From NCBI GenBank assembly GCA_905250075.1, contig CAJNOP010000221.1:23027-87026 (forward strand): a stretch of 64,000 bases of DNA, in the 5' to 3' direction. Origin of the DNA: Rotaria sp. Silwood1 (lineage: Eukaryota > Rotifera > Eurotatoria > Philodinida > Philodinidae). The notes under the pieces were generated by a model, which was given only the letters and a program-made list of their open reading frames with translations, ran no database searches and was not told the origin of the DNA. The translations under genes and the position numbers were made by a program. Below are positions 23,842 through 36,909 of this stretch, piece by piece (within the stretch, counting starts at the first letter, position 1; each line of letters opens with the position of its first letter).

Positions 23842-26800
23842 CTATTGTTCCATGAGACTGCAGAGACGAGCAAACTCAACTAGTGACAAGGTTTGCTTTG
23901 TTCGCCGCAGCGAATCCTTTTCCATTAATGACAAAATCCGTTTCGGTTCATTATTCTTGACAAACTTCATCAAGTACATTAAACTTCGTCCATCATAATC
24001 AAAAAGAAGCTCAGACATTTGTGCAAGATTATGTTTTGTAAGCCAATTGTGCACTTGTGCTTGCGTCCAGTCTCTCATATTTGTAGAAAGATGCTTTGGT
24101 ATTGATAGTGAAACGGCATTCTTCGCCTGAGTGCCTGGCGTGGGGGATGGAAAACGTGTGCCAGGAGTATTTTCATGATGAGCCGGAGCATTGAGCTCAT
24201 TAAGTAACATTTCAAAGGCTTGTAGAAAATTGTATTTCGTAAAGTCGACATAGAGTAATTCTCCGATAAGAAATGCAAGCCAACCATCAGGCTTATAAAA
24301 TTCTTGCAAGAGAACTGGTACAATCTTGAGCTGACGTTTGAATGCATACTGTGCTTCGGCTCGACAATAATTACTATGTGTGTACTGTTCACTCATACAA
24401 ATCACTATTGTGTGCGATCCCTCGATGGCCCTTGCCATTGCATCCATAACATTGCCATGCATGTGGTCAAAATCGATCCAGACACGATAGCCACGTCGAA
24501 TAAGTTCTTCATATAATTGTCTACAAATAACTCTTTCCTTATGTGAATAACTTATCATGATATCAAATGATCTTTCATCGATTTTATCCGAAAATGGTAC
24601 ATTTTGATCTTGTTTCGAATCTAAATTCCAGAGGATTCCACTGACAATTCTACGCATGTTTTCATCGGTACAGTTCTTGTCGAGTTGAGCCAATTTGGTC
24701 ATAAACGATTGGTTCAAATGAAGTTGCTCTTGAATGAGCGGATTGAAGGAAAGACCCCACAGAATATCGAACACAATTGGATATTCATCGCACATTTCAA
24801 CCAAAAACGGTATTTTGTTTGCTTTGGCTGTTTGACGTTGAATGAGATCATTCTTTGAGAAATTCACACAACCTAATGAACGTGGAAACATTGATTTTTC
24901 AGTTATGTTACAAGAAAGCTATAGTAATTCGATGTTTCCACTCAGATAACTCTCTTATGTCAAATATATACGTAAGAAACATCTAGTTATTTTGATATAT
25001 CCACGGAATTCAGGAACACTGATGTAGGCTGTGCACAAAACTCGATATAGACTCACAAGGAAAGGTATCCAAGTACTAAATCGCTTCTGGAACGAGATTA
25101 TTTTCAAAATTTAGTTCTCTATGAGTGATGACTATTCGCAAAATGATTTGGACGTTCGGACCTTTGAGTCTGAGATATGGGCCTTTCAAGGCATGTTCTC
25201 CTATCAGTGAGGGTTTTCAAGGAAAAATCGAGATTCGAGTTTCTAGCTGAAACTTGTCACAGCTATAGATCTGACTGAGATATGTTCGAATCCGCAATAT
25301 TTTTATTGTCATGTGCTTCATTTTGAAGATATCGAATTTTTAGAATAAACAGTTTTCTTGAAAAATCCGAAAGCTCTTAACACATTGATATCTTAAAAAG
25401 GGGCATTTGAAAATTGAAATATTGCGGATACGAACGTATCTCGGTCAGGTCTATATGTGTGTTAAGTTTTAGGTCAAAATGTGAATCTTGATATTTCCTT
25501 GAAAATTCTCTTCGATGGAAGAAAATGCCTTGAAAGGCCCATATTTTAGACCTAAAGGCTCGAACGTTCAAATCCTTTTGCGAGTAGCCATCGCTCATAG
25601 AGAACTATCTTTTGAAAATAATCTCGTTCCAAAAGCGATTTAGCACTTGGATACCTAGCCTCTTCAGTGTGTCCCTAAAAAAACGTCTACTTTAGAATAG
25701 AAGACAAGTTCGAAACTAACCTTGAAGCAGTTGAGAAATCGGTATTTGCTTGCATGTTCTTGTTGGATGTCGCCATGCTTGTTCAATAATGTTGAAGACG
25801 AATACAACCATGTTCTCAGCTATATTTAGACGTTTAAGTTCATCTTCCGATAAAATTACACTTAGAATACCGTAAGCGCCAAGACAAATTCTATCGTACA
25901 ATGTTGCTTGAGCCACTGTCTGTAGTACATCTACTAATGCCGTTCTTAGAAGCATGCGACAACTTAAATCTTGTGTTTCCGTGACGCCGATTAGAAAGGT
26001 CAAAATAGCATCAAAAAGAATTGTTTCATCATTAGACCATTGAGCTTTGATTTGTTCATGAAATGGCTTGTGACAGACAATACGAATGAGTGCTTGTACA
26101 AACTCATAGGATGTGTCTGTCAGTGGAACAAATACGTCGATATTTTTTGTTTTCTTACCATCCCAATAACAAGTTGAAGCGATAAGACTGATGAGATGTG
26201 TGATACATGTGAGTAATTGTTTGCTCCATGTTGTAACAGTATAACTATGAACACAGATTATTTCTGAATAATCTTCGGCGAAATGTTCGAGAATCTGATC
26301 GATAGTGTGAGAAAACTTTTCATCTGTTGGATACAAACCGGTGTTTACCGATAGTGAGCATGTTCTGATATAGAAGAGTAATTTACTAGTAAATACGGAG
26401 TCTTGAAGATTCGATTCTCGAAGTTGGGTCAAATAGAATTTGTACTGATCACTCATCAGATAATGGCAGCCGATATAATAATTAATATGATTGACAATAT
26501 GAGATGAAACGTATTGATTATATTCATGCATTAAATGTGAGAGAACATCGAACCAAAGATTAATGATCTTAAAATATGTCTCATCCGTCGTATCATCGGT
26601 TTTATTGATTTGTTCGAACACATTGTTGACGTGTTCGATGGTATCGGGAAGGAGAAGAGATACTTTCGTATCAGGTTCAATATCATCCCGACAGAAAATC
26701 AATTTCATGTTGAACGATGCAAGAACATAAAATAGTTTTGTATAGGATTGCTCGTCGATCCATTGTCGAGAATTACTACCCAGTATTTTCCATGTCCAAT

Positions 26801-26978
26801 GTTCGATGATAAGTAAAGAATGAAACGATTGAGAAATGAATGCAGGTATTGATTTCGATGTTTGTTCTTCGAGAAGATGTGTCACTTTGTTGAGAACACT
26901 AGTTGATGATGTGGAAGAGAGTGCTGAGGTGAAAAATGCACTAGACTTTGCCATGGTGTCTTGAAAAATGTTTATCAT
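23842..26978 (-). CDS. ARM-like helical / TIR / SAM protein, candidate NADase, 2 exons, 762 aa
   Basis: Exon 1 spans 26978 down to 25721 and exon 2 spans 24872 down to 23842, with phases agreeing across an 848 bp intron. Residues 1 to about 510 are helical-repeat-like (armadillo-style). A TIR domain follows at about 522-631: FDIMISYSHKE (box 1), RVWIDFDHMHGNVMDAMARA (box 2), YCRAEAQYA with Glu 592 at the catalytic position of NAD-cleaving TIRs, and LLYVDFT (box 3). A SAM-like domain closes the protein (about 685-762, beginning DWTQAQVHNWL). SARM1 uses the order ARM-SAM-SAM-TIR; here SAM follows TIR. Immune or cell-death signalling is an inference; enzymatic activity is untested. The ATG at 26954 (MAKSS) is an alternative start. 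Confidence 0.85.
25011..25677. mobile_element. Foldback element in the TIR-gene intron
   Basis: Outer ends CAGGAACACTGA (25011) and the complement of AGGGACACACTGAAG (right end about 25677) flank arms of about 290 bp meeting near 25360. Shared inner blocks include AGGTATCCAAGT and TATGGGCCTTTCAAGGCAT. The left arm has an extra insertion of about 30 bp. Transposase is absent, and no target duplication is secure. It accounts for most of the intron. Confidence 0.75.
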
Positions 26979-27994
26979 CTTTCGCTTGTCAATGATTTAA
27001 TATAACACAAATGATTATATATTTTGTCATCGATTACGTACGTTGACGTAAGTATTTGTAGTATCAGCAGAAAAAGAAATCTGATACCTATATTCCTCCT
27101 CGACGATGACGTAGATAAGTGCGAAGAAATTATTAAATTGTGTTTTGTATTTTACGACTATTATCAACCAATTCGATATCTACATTCTGTGTACGAACAT
27201 ATATGATCCTATTTCTTCTCTGTGCTGTCATATTTTATATCAAGTTTGTTATTTATTCTGTACTCCTTACTTGAAAAGGCTTAATCCGAGATATGGCAAA
27301 AACGAAAAAAAAACGTATTCTGAGAGAATGAATCACTGTTGACGAGAGCTGTACTTTGTAGAATAAATATTTTAATATCAGTCTCAAACAATGAGGGATG
27401 TGGGTGGGGGTGGAGTAGGGGTGTGGATGTTCCTTAACATAGGATTAATAGTTGCATTCACACCCTTTTTGCAAACATTCATATATGGAATATGAAAACT
27501 TAATTTTATTTAGTGAAAAATCGTTCGCTTCATTTTGAGTTTATTTCTAAATCGACTTTTCAAATTTTGAATTAGATATTTATTGTCACATTCTTATTAA
27601 TGCTTTTTTATGGTAGATTATGAACTAAAAGTTTAATCAATTTGAAATCGTCTGAATAAAATTTTCGTTGAAATTTTGTTTTTTGTATAATCTTCGATGA
27701 TACGAAATCATCAGTTATATGAAAAGATGTCTTGCAGTTTTACAATGGAGATTGTATCAACTAGTTTTATTTAAACTGTAAATAGATTTGATCAAACAAA
27801 GCAAGTATTATTCAATGATTTTATTTTATATTTCTCTGCTTTCAAATTTTACATTCAATAAAATCTATTTTAGTCTTTTGAATATACACAAGAAAAAAAA
27901 AATTATTTTTGTTTCTTTCTTAAGAATCTGTTTTGAGACGCATAAAACGAATTTATTTAAAGACAAGAAATGAATTCATCTATAATATTGACAT
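26979..27994. other. Intergenic region upstream of the TIR gene, with a telomere-like hairpin
   Basis: At 27391-27470 a G-rich tract (GGGATGTGGGTGGGGG, GGGGTGTGGATG) is followed after about 30 bases by the C-rich CATTCACACCC, giving a loose hairpin of the same type as at 23123. No gene is seen in the remaining AT-rich sequence. Confidence 0.55.
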
Positions 27995-29240
27995 GTGATG
28001 TTAATGTCTATTCCTTCTAATTATTGTGAACAGAGTGATTCTATTAATAATTTTGCAAACAATGTTGAAAATTCATCGATATTAAAGAGTTTGAATGAAC
28101 TTAACCATCGCATAAATAATATTTCAATTAATGAATTAAGTTTTCTTAAAAGTGTTGAAAACTGGCATTACAAATCTCATCAAATAATTGATCAGTTTTG
28201 CAAAGAAATATCTGATAAATATATTAACCGAACCAAAAAAGAGTTCAATCATCTTCGAAATCTAACAGCTTTAATGATTAATAATCATGATAAAACTGAA
28301 AATAATCTTGATTGGATTAAACAAACAATTGTACTAATTGAACAAAATCTTGATCAACTTAAATATATTCAATATGAATTGCATGCATTAGAAATTGATA
28401 AATCGATTATTTCTCTTCCACCTCCAATGAAAGATATTCAAATTCTTTCATTTTCACAAGATAATCATTTATCTTTGACAAAGAAAATTGATACATTTTC
28501 TGGTTCATCTTTGTCAAATAATTCTGCTTTTTCTTCAGTGAAAACTCTCTCTTATCAATATTCCTTCTCTCCACAAAATAGTTTCTATCCTAATTTAATA
28601 TCTCTTAAGTGAATGATCGACTTTTCATCTGATAGTTGGTTTACATTAACTACTAATCAAATTTATGTTTATTTAATCAACATTTGAAGATTGTTCACCA
28701 AAAATCATTTCAACAATAAGGAATAAAAGATATTCGTTGGTCGGAAACTCTTGACTGATTTATTTTTATTTCATCGAAAGAAATTTTTACTCTTGACGAA
28801 GAAACAATGGTTCTTAATCCATATAACATATATTTTAATACTGATAGTGCTTGGAAACGTGTTACATGTTCTGAATCACCTTTATTTTTGTTAACATTTG
28901 GACAAAATCCATTTATTCATTTTCAGAGATGATATCAATCAGAAATAATATCTCATGAAAATGAAATGATTAATGATATTAAATATTATGATAACAATCT
29001 TGAAATAAATATCGAGAAATGGATTAACTAATCAAAGTCATTTGGAAATTCGTTCAATGAAATCTTTCGAATGTATTCGGGTGATTGTACTTGGACTAGG
29101 ATTGGGAATATAGATATTCTTTATTTAATCATCGATATTGGATAGTAGCTGATAGATATAACCATCGATGTATTTATATACTCAATGATGGAACGCTTTC
29201 TATAACCGAGAATTATTCTTCAAAACCATACAATGTTGTT
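27995..29240 (+). pseudogene. Coiled-coil / NHL-type (TRIM-like) gene remnant
   Basis: An open segment at 27995-28612 encodes a helical, coiled-coil-rich 205 aa stretch (ELHALEIDK, NLDQLKYIQYE) of the kind that precedes NHL beta-propellers in bdelloid TRIM-like proteins. Beyond its stop, 28800-29240 still reads protein-like pieces in shifting frames. One is VADRYNHRCIYIL near 29144-29182, a clear NHL-repeat signature, but in-frame stops and shifts break it. No RING or B-box is visible. The first segment could still be expressed alone. Confidence 0.5.
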
Positions 29241-29400
29241 TCTTGGGGCAAACATCAACTTATCATACGAACTATGCAGACTTTCAATATCCATGAATAT
29301 GAATAAATCTCTTTCGTCAATGATCGACAGATTAATTGAAACAATCATCAAAAGTTTTTGTTGTTTTAGAGAATCAGTGTCTGATGATCTTGCGCAGCAT

Positions 29401-29490
29401 AAGGGTGGGGTGTGAGCGTCAGCGAAGATGTTTGCGGAGCGTGGCTATGGTTGCGCATCAGTGGACAGATTAGACCCACGCATCCACACC
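29401..29490. repeat. Imperfect telomere-like hairpin
   Basis: GGGTGGGGTGTGAGCGT on the left pairs imperfectly with ACGCATCCACACC on the right over a loop of roughly 55 bases. It lies just beyond the NHL-type remnant. Confidence 0.6.
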
Positions 29491-30932
29491 AGCAGATAGA
29501 AAACGAAAAAGAAATGTAATAATAGAAGTATTGTCACTATGTGACACAGTGACTGTATGCAACATATTTTTATTTTTTCTTCGTCTTTATTTGAAGCGAC
29601 TGAGAAGCCTTAAGCAATAGCGTGTGTCTCACGCTATATTTGTTTTATAAATGTGTACACCATGAAACAAGTAAGTGCGTTTGGAGGCAAAAGAAAAAAT
29701 CAAAAAGCATTTTTTTTTTCGTTTTTGTTCTTCAATGATGGTAACAATGTTGAACTTTTTATTTTTTTGAAAACACACACACTTTAATTTCTTCTAGACA
29801 GAACAATGCATGTAAGTAAACGCAATTTTTTCTCTTTAAAATGTTATTTCATACACAATCAAAATCAATACATAGTTAAGAAATTCTAAATAATTTTTGT
29901 TATTAAGGATTGTACAGAATTCATTTGAAAGCGTTTTCTTAAAAGTGCACAATATTTATCAAGGTTTGAATCTAGTTGTTCATTAGAGCAATGCTCTTGA
30001 TGGTATATGATTTATATTTCATGTAAACATGATTTTTGTTATGATGTCATGTATACTGAGTAGATCTTGTGGTATTCCATTATTTGAAACAATCATAAGC
30101 CGTCAAAGTTTAACAGCGACTTTCAGTAGCTGGGGTTCATTTTCCAATTTAATAATCACACTCTACTACCTAAAATGCAAAGATTTCTATTAAAATGATT
30201 CATATAAATGAATTCAAATGAAAAAGTTCGGTAATTACTTGTTCGATCTTTGTTTTTGAGGATTGAGAACACATACTTCCAAGCAAAATAGTTCATTAGA
30301 GGGTGTGGATGGGTGGAGATATTGAAAAGAATAGACATATCAACACCCACATCATTCACATTCATTTCTCAAAAAACAAGTACACATCTACCCTAGGTGT
30401 TGATGTTGAATGTAAAATGCATTAAAGAAGCTGCAGACATTATAAGTCTTCAGTGTTCTGTGAAGAGTTTTCGAGCAGTAACGCTGACTTTTTCAATTAT
30501 CTCAATGACAATTTTTCTTGTAGGTATTTCTATCTCTAATTCTATGCCATGTAGTTATTTATTGAAAGAAAATAGAAGCAAATATAATTGTTTGATAATA
30601 ATTTGAAATGAATCAAATTTATAAAAACAAAGAGTTATTTTAAATTTCATTTTGAAGTTTTATTTTGACGAATTTGACAAATATTCATCAAATACTTTGA
30701 AAATAATATCACAATTTTAGTCATCTCGAAAAATTACAATTGATCTAAGTGTGTATATAAAACCACATCACAATTATCAGAACAGTGACATGAGTTTTGT
30801 ATTTGTCTCATCTTTGTAAATATTGTTTAGAAATAGATACCAATTTAAGGTCAAGAAAAGATGAATTATACGTAATGTATCTCGAATTTTATCATAGAAT
30901 TTTTGTCCACATACGATGCTAACTTTTTTCAG
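29491..30932. other. Intergenic; one telomere-like hairpin at 30298-30364
   Basis: GGGTGTGGATGGG (30301) is mirrored by CAACACCCACATC (about 30342-30354), another loose hairpin. A short open frame at 30397-30606 has one hydrophobic stretch but no other support. The upstream region of the F-box gene shows TATATAAA at about 30755. Confidence 0.5.
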
Positions 30933-33843
30933 ATGGAAAATTCTTATAATCAATCAACATTGGAAACTCTTCCAGATGAAATTCTATTGGAAATCTGCAA
31001 ATATTTATTATGTTCTGATATTCTTTTCTCTTTCCACGGACTTAACCATCGAATAACACGAATGTTCACTCAATATCGTCATCATATTGCATTATATAAA
31101 ACATCTCTTGCTCAAAGTGATTATTTATGTGTAAATCTTCTGCCGAAAATTGGTTGTGAAGTTCGTTCATTACTCATTGATTGTTGTTTTTCTGTGTTAC
31201 AACATGATTTATTCATCAAATATTTTGGGAAGAAAATGCCAACAATATTTCCTAATCTAGAAAGAATCGGTCTTGTTTCCTATCAATACAATCAATTAAT
31301 GGTCTTTCTTGATAGTCTACATGATTTAAATCATTTGACTGAGATTCGTCTATATGGTCTCTTTTCAATTCGCTCAGTCGATCAACCAACAGCTGTTCGA
31401 TCATTGTTTCGAGCAAATAATAATCAACTCACAACAATACTAATCGACGATCAATCAAGGTCTTTACATTTCCGTAGCATTGATTGTTATTTAAATATCC
31501 TTCGATTGCGTATCAATTTGAAAACAACTGCAGATTTACCATATCTTTTTCATGCCGTTCCCAATGTTCAATATCTAGATGTAATAATTGATGAACACGG
31601 TTCATCATGGACATATTTCGATGAACTAAAATTGTCACCTCTTCTCCATCTTACTCATTTTCAACTTACATCCACTAAGCAGTTATGGATGCTCGAAGAA
31701 TTACTTGAACTATTTGTTCAACTACCAATAGTACAACATCTATCACTTTTTCTTTTTACGGATGATAGACGTCTTATCGAAGGTGACACAATACTTTCTT
31801 CACTTTCTTCTACTGTTCAACAGTTTGACTATGCCATTAATTTTTCTCATAAGATGTCTTCTGATTTAGTTGGTAAGATTATCGCTTCTTGGCCACCATC
31901 GCATCCAGTTACATGTTTTTACCATGACACATTATTGTTTATTCATACACTACCTTGGCGTTGTACTCGCATTACATTCCCGGCGTTTATCAATAAAATC
32001 TCGTCACGTGGAGTGAATAATATAACCGGCTATTATAATAGTGTGAATCAACTGAACCTAACGATCGACGAAAACTTTACTGTAATTAAGTCTTTAGAAA
32101 CGATATTTCAATGTCACCAAATGAGGGAAATTTATATTATAGTTAAAGATACTGACAACGTCGTTAAAGGTATGTATATTGAACAAAATAAATCGATAAT
32201 GTACAAAAGTGACTACAAAAAAGCTGTCAAACCTATGAAGAAAATATAAGAATTACAACATGAGTTATTTACCATTTGAATGGGTATATTTTTCAGTGAA
32301 GAGCTTCCATAACTCAATTTCAATTTCCATTTAAATAGTCTTGAAGGATTTTCAATAGTCAGAAAATGTTTAAATACGAGATAATTTAGAAAAAGCAACA
32401 ATTTATTTGCTAAGTAAAATTATTAAAATGCTAAGTTGACTTTTGCCAAGTCAAATTTGTATTTTCTCCGTAGATAAATTGATTGCTAAGTTAATAAATT
32501 GAAATCACCAAATAAAAAATATTACGACTAAATAATTTCTAATAAAGACTAAGTACGATTATTTAGAACTGATTGAATTTTTTATGATGGTATGGCGTAT
32601 ACATTTTCTCTTTCTTTCCTTCAGTCAATATTGAACGATCACCGTGATACATATATATTTCACCTATATTTTTCAGTCTGATGCCATGCATGAATGCATA
32701 CATTCTTTCTTCGAAGATGCTCCAGTACAATAATTTTTCTTTTCTATCTTATGTGTCTTCTATACGTAGTCTGTATCGATCTTTCAAGATTTTTTTGGGT
32801 TTCCTATTCTCCAGTATGTTCTCACCCGTATTCACTTTGTTTCTCAATAAATATCTGTCATTGAAAGTTTACTTCAAATTTAGGGCGTGGATGTACGTGT
32901 AGAGACGAAAGTGTTTGTAAAAAGAAGACTTTCAATAACATCCAGAACTCATATCGAGACACAAACGCTGAAATCAACAAAACTCTTCGTAATTGAAAGT
33001 CGTATATGATATTCTAGCAGAAAAAAGACAATCGAAACATTGATATGAAGTTTCCTAGAAAGTTCTATTCATTGTATCAATGCGAAGCTATTTGACGGAA
33101 TAAAAAAAAAACGGTGCCTTTCAGCTCTTCATATTTTATCACAAATTGAGAGCAGTTCTCAATTTATGATTCACACATTATTTTTCTTAAACTATTAACG
33201 TGCTTTAGAAGAACGAAGTCAAATGTTGCAGATTCCTAAATTATCTTGGTTGCTTCAAGTCTTCTTGTATGGATCAATACCTTCTGGTCTAAACCATTTT
33301 GCAGTTATTCTTAATGCTGCACCTAACCTCTTCCGCTTGGGTTTATCTTTTGAGTGTTTATGGCATCTGATCGGAAATCCACAAATATGTCTTCTTCTTG
33401 GTCAACGGATTACTTCACTTGCCATTTACAATAATGCGACGGATCCATCATCAGTAACTCTTAATGAAGAGCATATACCTATCATTGCTTCTACATTCTT
33501 TCGAGTTTGTTATTTATATGCCAATTTAACACATTTACCAAAGAGCACAACTATACTCTCAAACGACGATATTTTTGAAAATTTCACAACACAAAACTTA
33601 TCCGCTCAGTCATGTGAACAAGAGTATCAAGTCATATCACCATGTTCAAGTGAATCAATGGTAGTATGTTTGTTGGCACAATTCAAAGAACATAGACTTG
33701 TTGGTGTAGGTATCGATGGAGAATTCTCGGAATATTTACAAAAGAAAGCAAAACAATGGTTACAAGATAATACTGTTCTTTGTGGACAAGAATTTGAAGC
33801 TGTGTTTAACGATGAGTTAGATCGATTACTCATTTGGATGTAG
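30933..33843 (+). CDS. F-box protein, 2 exons, 623 aa
   Basis: Exons 30933-32169 and 33209-33843 join in phase 1. The start ATG follows TTTTTTCAG immediately, suggesting a trans-splice acceptor. An F-box lies at the N-terminus (LETLPDEILLEICKYL, about residues 10-50, continuing to FHGLNHRITRMF). The rest is leucine-rich with periodic L-x-x-L patterns (for example LDSLHDLNHLTEIRLYGL), consistent with irregular leucine-rich repeats that would bind a substrate. F-box proteins recruit targets to SCF ubiquitin ligases through Skp1. This type is strongly expanded in bdelloids. The 1039 bp intron holds no element I can delimit. The specific substrate cannot be told. Confidence 0.85.
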
Positions 33844-33875
33844 TAATATTTGTATTGCTTTTTTTTTAAAGTAAA

Positions 33876-33921
33876 GGGTGTGGGTTGAGATATGTCTACA
33901 CCCAGATCCCGACCCACACCC
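33876..33921. repeat. Telomere-like hairpin just after the F-box stop
   Basis: GGGTGTGGGT (33876-33885) and ACCCACACCC (33912-33921) are perfect inverted 10-mers 26 bases apart. It starts 33 bp downstream of the F-box stop codon, so it could act in 3' end formation, though a mobile origin is equally possible. Confidence 0.85.
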
Positions 33922-34339
33922 AAAATGATTTATATAAAAATCATGTTCATTGATCAGAAAAGATTTCTGTGACTCCTTGAAGTAATCTTTTCATTTCCGA
34001 AAATATTTTTTTGAAGATTTTTATAGATAATTTATGAAAATACTTACTGTTTGAAAAGATTGTGACAACAAGAAACTTTATACACGTTTACAATCTCAAC
34101 AGCACGTTTTTTTCATAGGATAATAATATCTAATGGCTTACGAATCTAACTTTCATCTTAAAGATGTCTCGACAATTTCCTTTTGATTAAAGCAAACTTT
34201 TATTTTCATTTGTTAGATAAAACTTATTTTCATTTTTCTGGGTTCTAGTCAACAAAGTGATGAAGCAAAAAGCAATCCAGAATTGCTATTCGTGGCTTGA
34301 TGATTATAAGAAATAAATATAATCATTCCTTCTTTTATA

Positions 34340-36909
34340 ATAAATCGTTTTGTCTATGCATGTAATACCAATGATAGAATACTAATGCCTGAAAAAGTCA
34401 GAAGTAAACTAGTCATTGCAATAATGTTTATACTCGTAGATGTATCAGATGAAAATGACTGTTGACAAATATTTCCTTCAAACCATTTTCTTTTTAAATC
34501 ATCAAGAACACCTGATTCTCTTAATGATAATATAATGACATCTAAATATTTTTATATATCCATTGTTTAGGCATAGCAATACCATATTCACTACGACTAA
34601 AATCTCCTCCAACAAGTGTTAAATTACAATAGACTTTGTTCGTCATATATTCTAAAAGATCAGTATCCGAAATGGCTACATCAATATCATTATCTAATAA
34701 GCTAAGATATAATTCATTTGGTGATTTCAATGGATAAAAATTTCTACTACCATGAGAAATTTCACGTAAATAAAAATCGTCTAACGATGATTCAGTAATA
34801 ATACCAATACAATTAAAAGATATTTTGCCATTTTTGATATCATCAATTCCTGAAATAAAATCTTCAGATTTTAATGTTGTTAAATCAGATGCTAAATTTA
34901 CTGTATACGTTGCTATTAATACTAAACTTAACATATGCAAACCAACTGTTAATAATCGTCCAGCAGCTGTTTGAACATGAAAATCTGCACCATATCCCAT
35001 AATTGTACTAACAGAATACAACATACTCATTGCAGCAGAAGAAATTATGGATTTATTTTTCAATGCTTCATTTGTATTTTTTTCTAATAGACACAGCAAA
35101 ATAACAGCATATATGCTACCAACTATAACTAACAATCATAAACTAGATGAAAATGGTCTTAGATATGAAAAAAGATTCACATCGTTAGAAGTTGTGTGTC
35201 GAATAACAATGCGTAGAGAATTATCAAATATTGTACTAGAAAAATCAACTATTACTCTTCTTCTAACTGTAATCGTAACATCATCAATTACCAAATCACA
35301 AAAACCATTTTCTCCAGCTTGAATTAATCCTTTATAAGTTTGATTCGATGATGCTAATGTAATGCGAGAAATAAATCCCATCTTATTTTGTAAAATTTCA
35401 ATTAGATCAGGTATATAACCAATTAATTTGTTCGTATTCTGTACCATGATATGTGTTCTTGTCATAAATGCTACTGATTTAATAACACAAATTTGCAAGT
35501 GGACATCCGCAAGTCCAGCAATACCAGTAGAATGTGTATAATGTATTACCAGACGATACGATAACATCTGCTAATGCATATATTTTCCACTAATCAGAAG
35601 GAGACCATCGTAATACAGGTACAAAATCTATACCATGTACAGACGGCTGAACATTTTGTATAATATAATAAATTCCATCTATTCTATCTGTTATGTTAAC
35701 TCTAAATTTTACTAGACCAGATACACCAAGAAATTCTAGAGTATTAATCGTATTGAAAAGTGAATTCTTCTTAGAAAAATAACGATCGTAACAGAATGAG
35801 CTGTTGACAACAGAAATGCACAACGATGAACGATTAGTGCCTGAAGCAAAATTTCTGCAATGATTGGATAAATGTCCAAGTTGCAACAGATGAAAAAAGT
35901 GCATAATAATCTACCTTCATTGCCCCAGGCAATGTTTCAGGTTCATATTATTGCCCGACTTGATAAGCTGCAATTAATAATGATGTATTGATTCGTGCAT
36001 TGACAACATTTCCTGCTACAGATTCTATAGAAAGCATTCCAATCAATTTTGGATATGAAGTTTGATTGAAGAATTCTAATGAAATATTGGATCGTAATAT
36101 CCATGCAAAATGAGGTCCGAGAACACCAAAATCCAGTGCATATTGTAAAACTAATGGTGTATAGTTACTTTCTACCTATAGTAGTACAATTCGTGTTGAA
36201 CTGCTCGACGCAAGATCTATTAGGTCACCTCGAATATTAACTGTCGCAATGTCAAATACTATTGTTTGGCTGACTATCAAGTTATTTTCACTAAATACAT
36301 GATTTATTGCTTCAGCGCCACCTGATCCAAATGCATCATTTTGATAGATAATTATACCAGATGTCCAATTAAAACGTTTGAATAATTCTACAATTGATGA
36401 TGCAGCAGTAGCATCCGAAGCAACTGTACGATAAAAAGCTGGATATGCATTTCTATCAGATAATTCAGGATCCGTTGCACTATATCGTATTGCAGGAATA
36501 CCAATTGAATCAGCATATTGAGCAATAATATGAGCTTTTCTCGAATATGTTGGCCCAACCATACCAATAATGTTGAAATTAGACATTATTGAACATGCAC
36601 TGCTAATATCACCAATGGGATAACCACTAGTTTGGGCTACTTATCCTCCAATATATTGTTCATCAATTTGTATATTATATTGCTGTGATAGAACTTAGCA
36701 GCTTTAAACATAGCACGACAATTAAGTGATGATTCCGTAGGTTTAGACGTGTTTGGTTCATCTTCAAAAAGTTCTAATAATTGAATTGTTGACAAGTCTA
36801 AAATCGGCCAAGTCGCAGTTGTGCATTTTGCATTAAATGTCACAAATATAAAAGTTAATAACAACCAACGAAAACACCACGTGCATAACATAAGTTTTAT
36901 GAGAATCAC
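34340..36909 (-). pseudogene. Ionotropic glutamate receptor pseudogene with GYG pore motif
   Basis: Reading down from 36909 there is a signal-peptide-like start, then an ANF-type extracellular domain (MVGPTYSRKAHIIAQYADS, FNWTSGIIIYQNDAFGSG). The S1 ligand-binding half, M1, a pore loop with TIMGYGADF (DNA about 34980-35005), M3 with ATYTVNLAS, and S2 follow. The frame is broken by in-frame stops: TAA near 36642, TAG near 36177, TAA near 35950, TAG near 35592, and TGA at about 35136 at the position normally held by a conserved Trp of M1. There are also at least three frameshifts (near 36670, 35550 and 34545). Ordinary glutamate receptors lack GYG. A bdelloid receptor with a potassium-selective signature has been published, and this looks like a dead relative. 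Confidence 0.85.

Noticed and set aside
24075..24392. Reverse-strand frame of 105 codons
   Set aside because: Shadow of the TIR-domain exon in another frame.
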